A DNA stretch of 6,489 bases from Candidatus Benthicola azotiphorus (GTDB lineage Bacteria; Gemmatimonadota; Gemmatimonadetes; Palauibacterales; Palauibacteraceae): the NCBI GenBank assembly GCA_947581745.1, contig CANPVW010000235.1, forward strand, positions 1 to 6,489. The letters are read 5' to 3'. The translations under genes were made by a program, and so were the position numbers. Each line of letters opens with the position of its first letter. Position 1 is the stretch's first letter. Under the pieces are notes generated by a model. It did no database searches. It was not told where the DNA came from and saw only the letters and a list, made by a program, of their open reading frames with translations. Positions 5,456 through 6,489 of the stretch are shown piece after piece.

Positions 5456-6489
5456 GTGGCTCTCCCGCCCCGGTTGGCACGACGGTCGCGGGGCGTCCCT
5501 CGACCGCCAGGTTCTGGTAGAGCCTCGCGTAGTCGTCGATCACGACCTCCATGTCCATGTGCTCCTCCATCCACCGACGCGCCGCCGTCCCCAGCGATAG
5601 CCGGCGGTCCGGATCGTCCAGCAGAGCGCCGATCTCCGAAGCGAGTGCATCCGCATCGTGCTCGCAGAGAATATACTCCCGGCCCGGATCCCCCAGTTCC
5701 TCGGGAAGACCCACGTACGGCGTCAGGACCACCGGGAGCTCCGTGGCCATCGCCTCCAGAACGACGTTCCCCATTCCCTCGCGTCGCGAGGGAAGCACGA
5801 ACAGGTCCGCGGCCCGGTAGTATGGATCCGCCATCGGTACCTGGCCCACGAAATGTACCCGATCGGCTCCTGCGCATGTGATGAGCATCCGATCGATCTC
5901 GCTCCTGAGCTCGCGGTCGTCTGTCGAGCTTCCTTCCGGTCCGACGATCAGCAGGTGGGCGTTCGGCCTCCCTGCACTCAGGCGAAGAAACGAGTCGACC
6001 AGCAAGTCCACACCCTTCCTTCGGATGATGGACCCAATGAACAGGAGCACCTCGGCATCCTCGGGGAGGCCCAGCCCGGCCCGTGCCGCCCTCCGGTCCG
6101 CGGCGGATCCTACGGGCCGGAATCGACTCAGATTCACTCCGTTCGGAATCACCGTCCGGGGCGTCCCGATCCCCAGCGACCGGTAGTATTCTCCCATTAC
6201 ATCGCTGCTTACGACCAGGTGGTCCATCGCGCCGATGGCGTGACGCAGCCACAGCCTCTGCTTGAACCGGGCCGGGTATCCGCCGGCAGTGCCCGGGATC
6301 AGGGTGCCCGTGAAGAGCCTCGCCGGCTTGCGCCCCATGCCCCGGAGCCCTCTGGAGCTGAATGTCCTCAAGGGCTCGAGTGTGAGGAAGTGAACGACGT
6401 CCGCCCCGCGATCGGCGACATGCTCCGCGATCTTGCTCTGAAACAGGGCGTTGCGCCGCCACGAGCGTTCGGCGGGCAGGTCTATCGTG
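5439..6489 (-). CDS. GT4-family glycosyltransferase, 5' end cut by right window edge
   Basis: The frame is open to the window edge, giving 349 visible residues; about 50-70 N-terminal residues are probably missing compared with the usual 370-420. A TTG at 6369-6371 could be read as a start, but the coding frame clearly continues upstream through sensible sequence (DVVHFLTLEP), so it is internal. GT-B features in order: the inter-domain segment VVSSDVMGEYYRSLGI, then VIPNGVNLSRFRP opening the donor-binding domain, LLFIGSIIRRKGVDLLVDSF with the phosphate-binding Arg/Lys, LLIVGPEG, VHFVGQV, then YYRAADLFVLPSRREGMGNVVLEAM. The last contains the EX7E motif, with Glu at visible residues 237 and 245. 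This predicts retaining transfer of a sugar from a nucleotide-sugar donor to a lipid-linked intermediate at the inner face of the membrane. There are no membrane spans. Sugar specificity cannot be inferred. It overlaps the polymerase gene by 17 nt and is therefore in the same operon. Confidence 0.93.
   Translation of the reverse strand, partial: TIDLPAERSWRRNALFQSKIAEHVADRGADVVHFLTLEPLRTFSSRGLRGMGRKPARLFTGTLIPGTAGGYPARFKQRLWLRHAIGAMDHLVVSSDVMGEYYRSLGIGTPRTVIPNGVNLSRFRPVGSAADRRAARAGLGLPEDAEVLLFIGSIIRRKGVDLLVDSFLRLSAGRPNAHLLIVGPEGSSTDDRELRSEIDRMLITCAGADRVHFVGQVPMADPYYRAADLFVLPSRREGMGNVVLEAMATELPVVLTPYVGLPEELGDPGREYILCEHDADALASEIGALLDDPDRRLSLGTAARRWMEEHMDMEVVIDDYARLYQNLAVEGRPATVVPTGAGEPRAHAD
5462..5466 (-). 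promoter_or_regulatory. Ribosome-binding site of the polymerase/ligase gene
   Basis: GGGAG on the minus strand lies 6 nt before the GTG at 5455, inside the 3' end of the upstream glycosyltransferase gene. It supports the GTG start and independent ribosome loading as well as coupling. Confidence 0.55.

Noticed and set aside
5057..5881. Plus-strand open frame (274 codons) across the polymerase and glycosyltransferase genes
   Set aside because: Low-complexity Pro/Arg/Ser composition, antisense to two well-supported genes and crossing their junction.
6369..6371. TTG as the start of the right-hand glycosyltransferase
   Set aside because: The frame continues upstream to the window edge with credible glycosyltransferase sequence, and starting here would remove the N-terminal Rossmann domain.
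5443..6462. Second minus-strand frame of 339 codons overlapping the right-hand glycosyltransferase
   Set aside because: Its translation is Gly/Arg/Pro-rich without motifs, whereas the other frame on the same strand carries the full set of GT4 motifs.

Overview
The window is GC-rich (roughly 60-65 % by eye) and densely coding. All five genes lie on the minus strand, so transcription runs from the right edge to the left. The content is one section of a surface or exopolysaccharide locus from a Gram-negative-type bacterium. The didomain polysaccharide co-polymerase/tyrosine kinase (membrane part fused to kinase) is typical of organisms with an outer membrane. High GC and this architecture would fit Gemmatimonadota, Acidobacteriota, Myxococcota or Pseudomonadota, but nothing here fixes the phylum.

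Order of transcription: (1) a GT4-type glycosyltransferase, 5' end cut by the right edge (5439-6489); (2) a polytopic O-antigen ligase/polymerase-like protein (3977-5455), which overlaps gene 1 by 17 nt; (3) a 231-nt non-coding gap (3746-3976) with a possible hairpin, a perfect 8-bp palindrome and a weak promoter candidate; (4) a Wzc/ExoP-type chain-length regulator fused to a bacterial tyrosine autokinase (1406-3745); (5) after 21 nt, a PAPS-dependent sulfotransferase (470-1384); (6) a second glycosyltransferase-like gene (1-486), which overlaps the sulfotransferase by 17 nt and runs off the left edge.

A working model: the glycosyltransferases build a lipid-linked repeat unit, the Wzy-like protein polymerises it (or ligates it) on the periplasmic side, and the tyrosine kinase controls chain length and export through phosphorylation of its Tyr-rich tail. 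The sulfotransferase would add sulfate to a sugar of the repeat unit. The main biological interest is this predicted sulfated polysaccharide. Flippase, outer-membrane exporter and sulfate-activation genes are not in the window. No RNA genes, mobile elements, CRISPR arrays or broken genes were seen. Most of the window is ordinary for such a locus, and I found no convincing evidence of a wholly new system.
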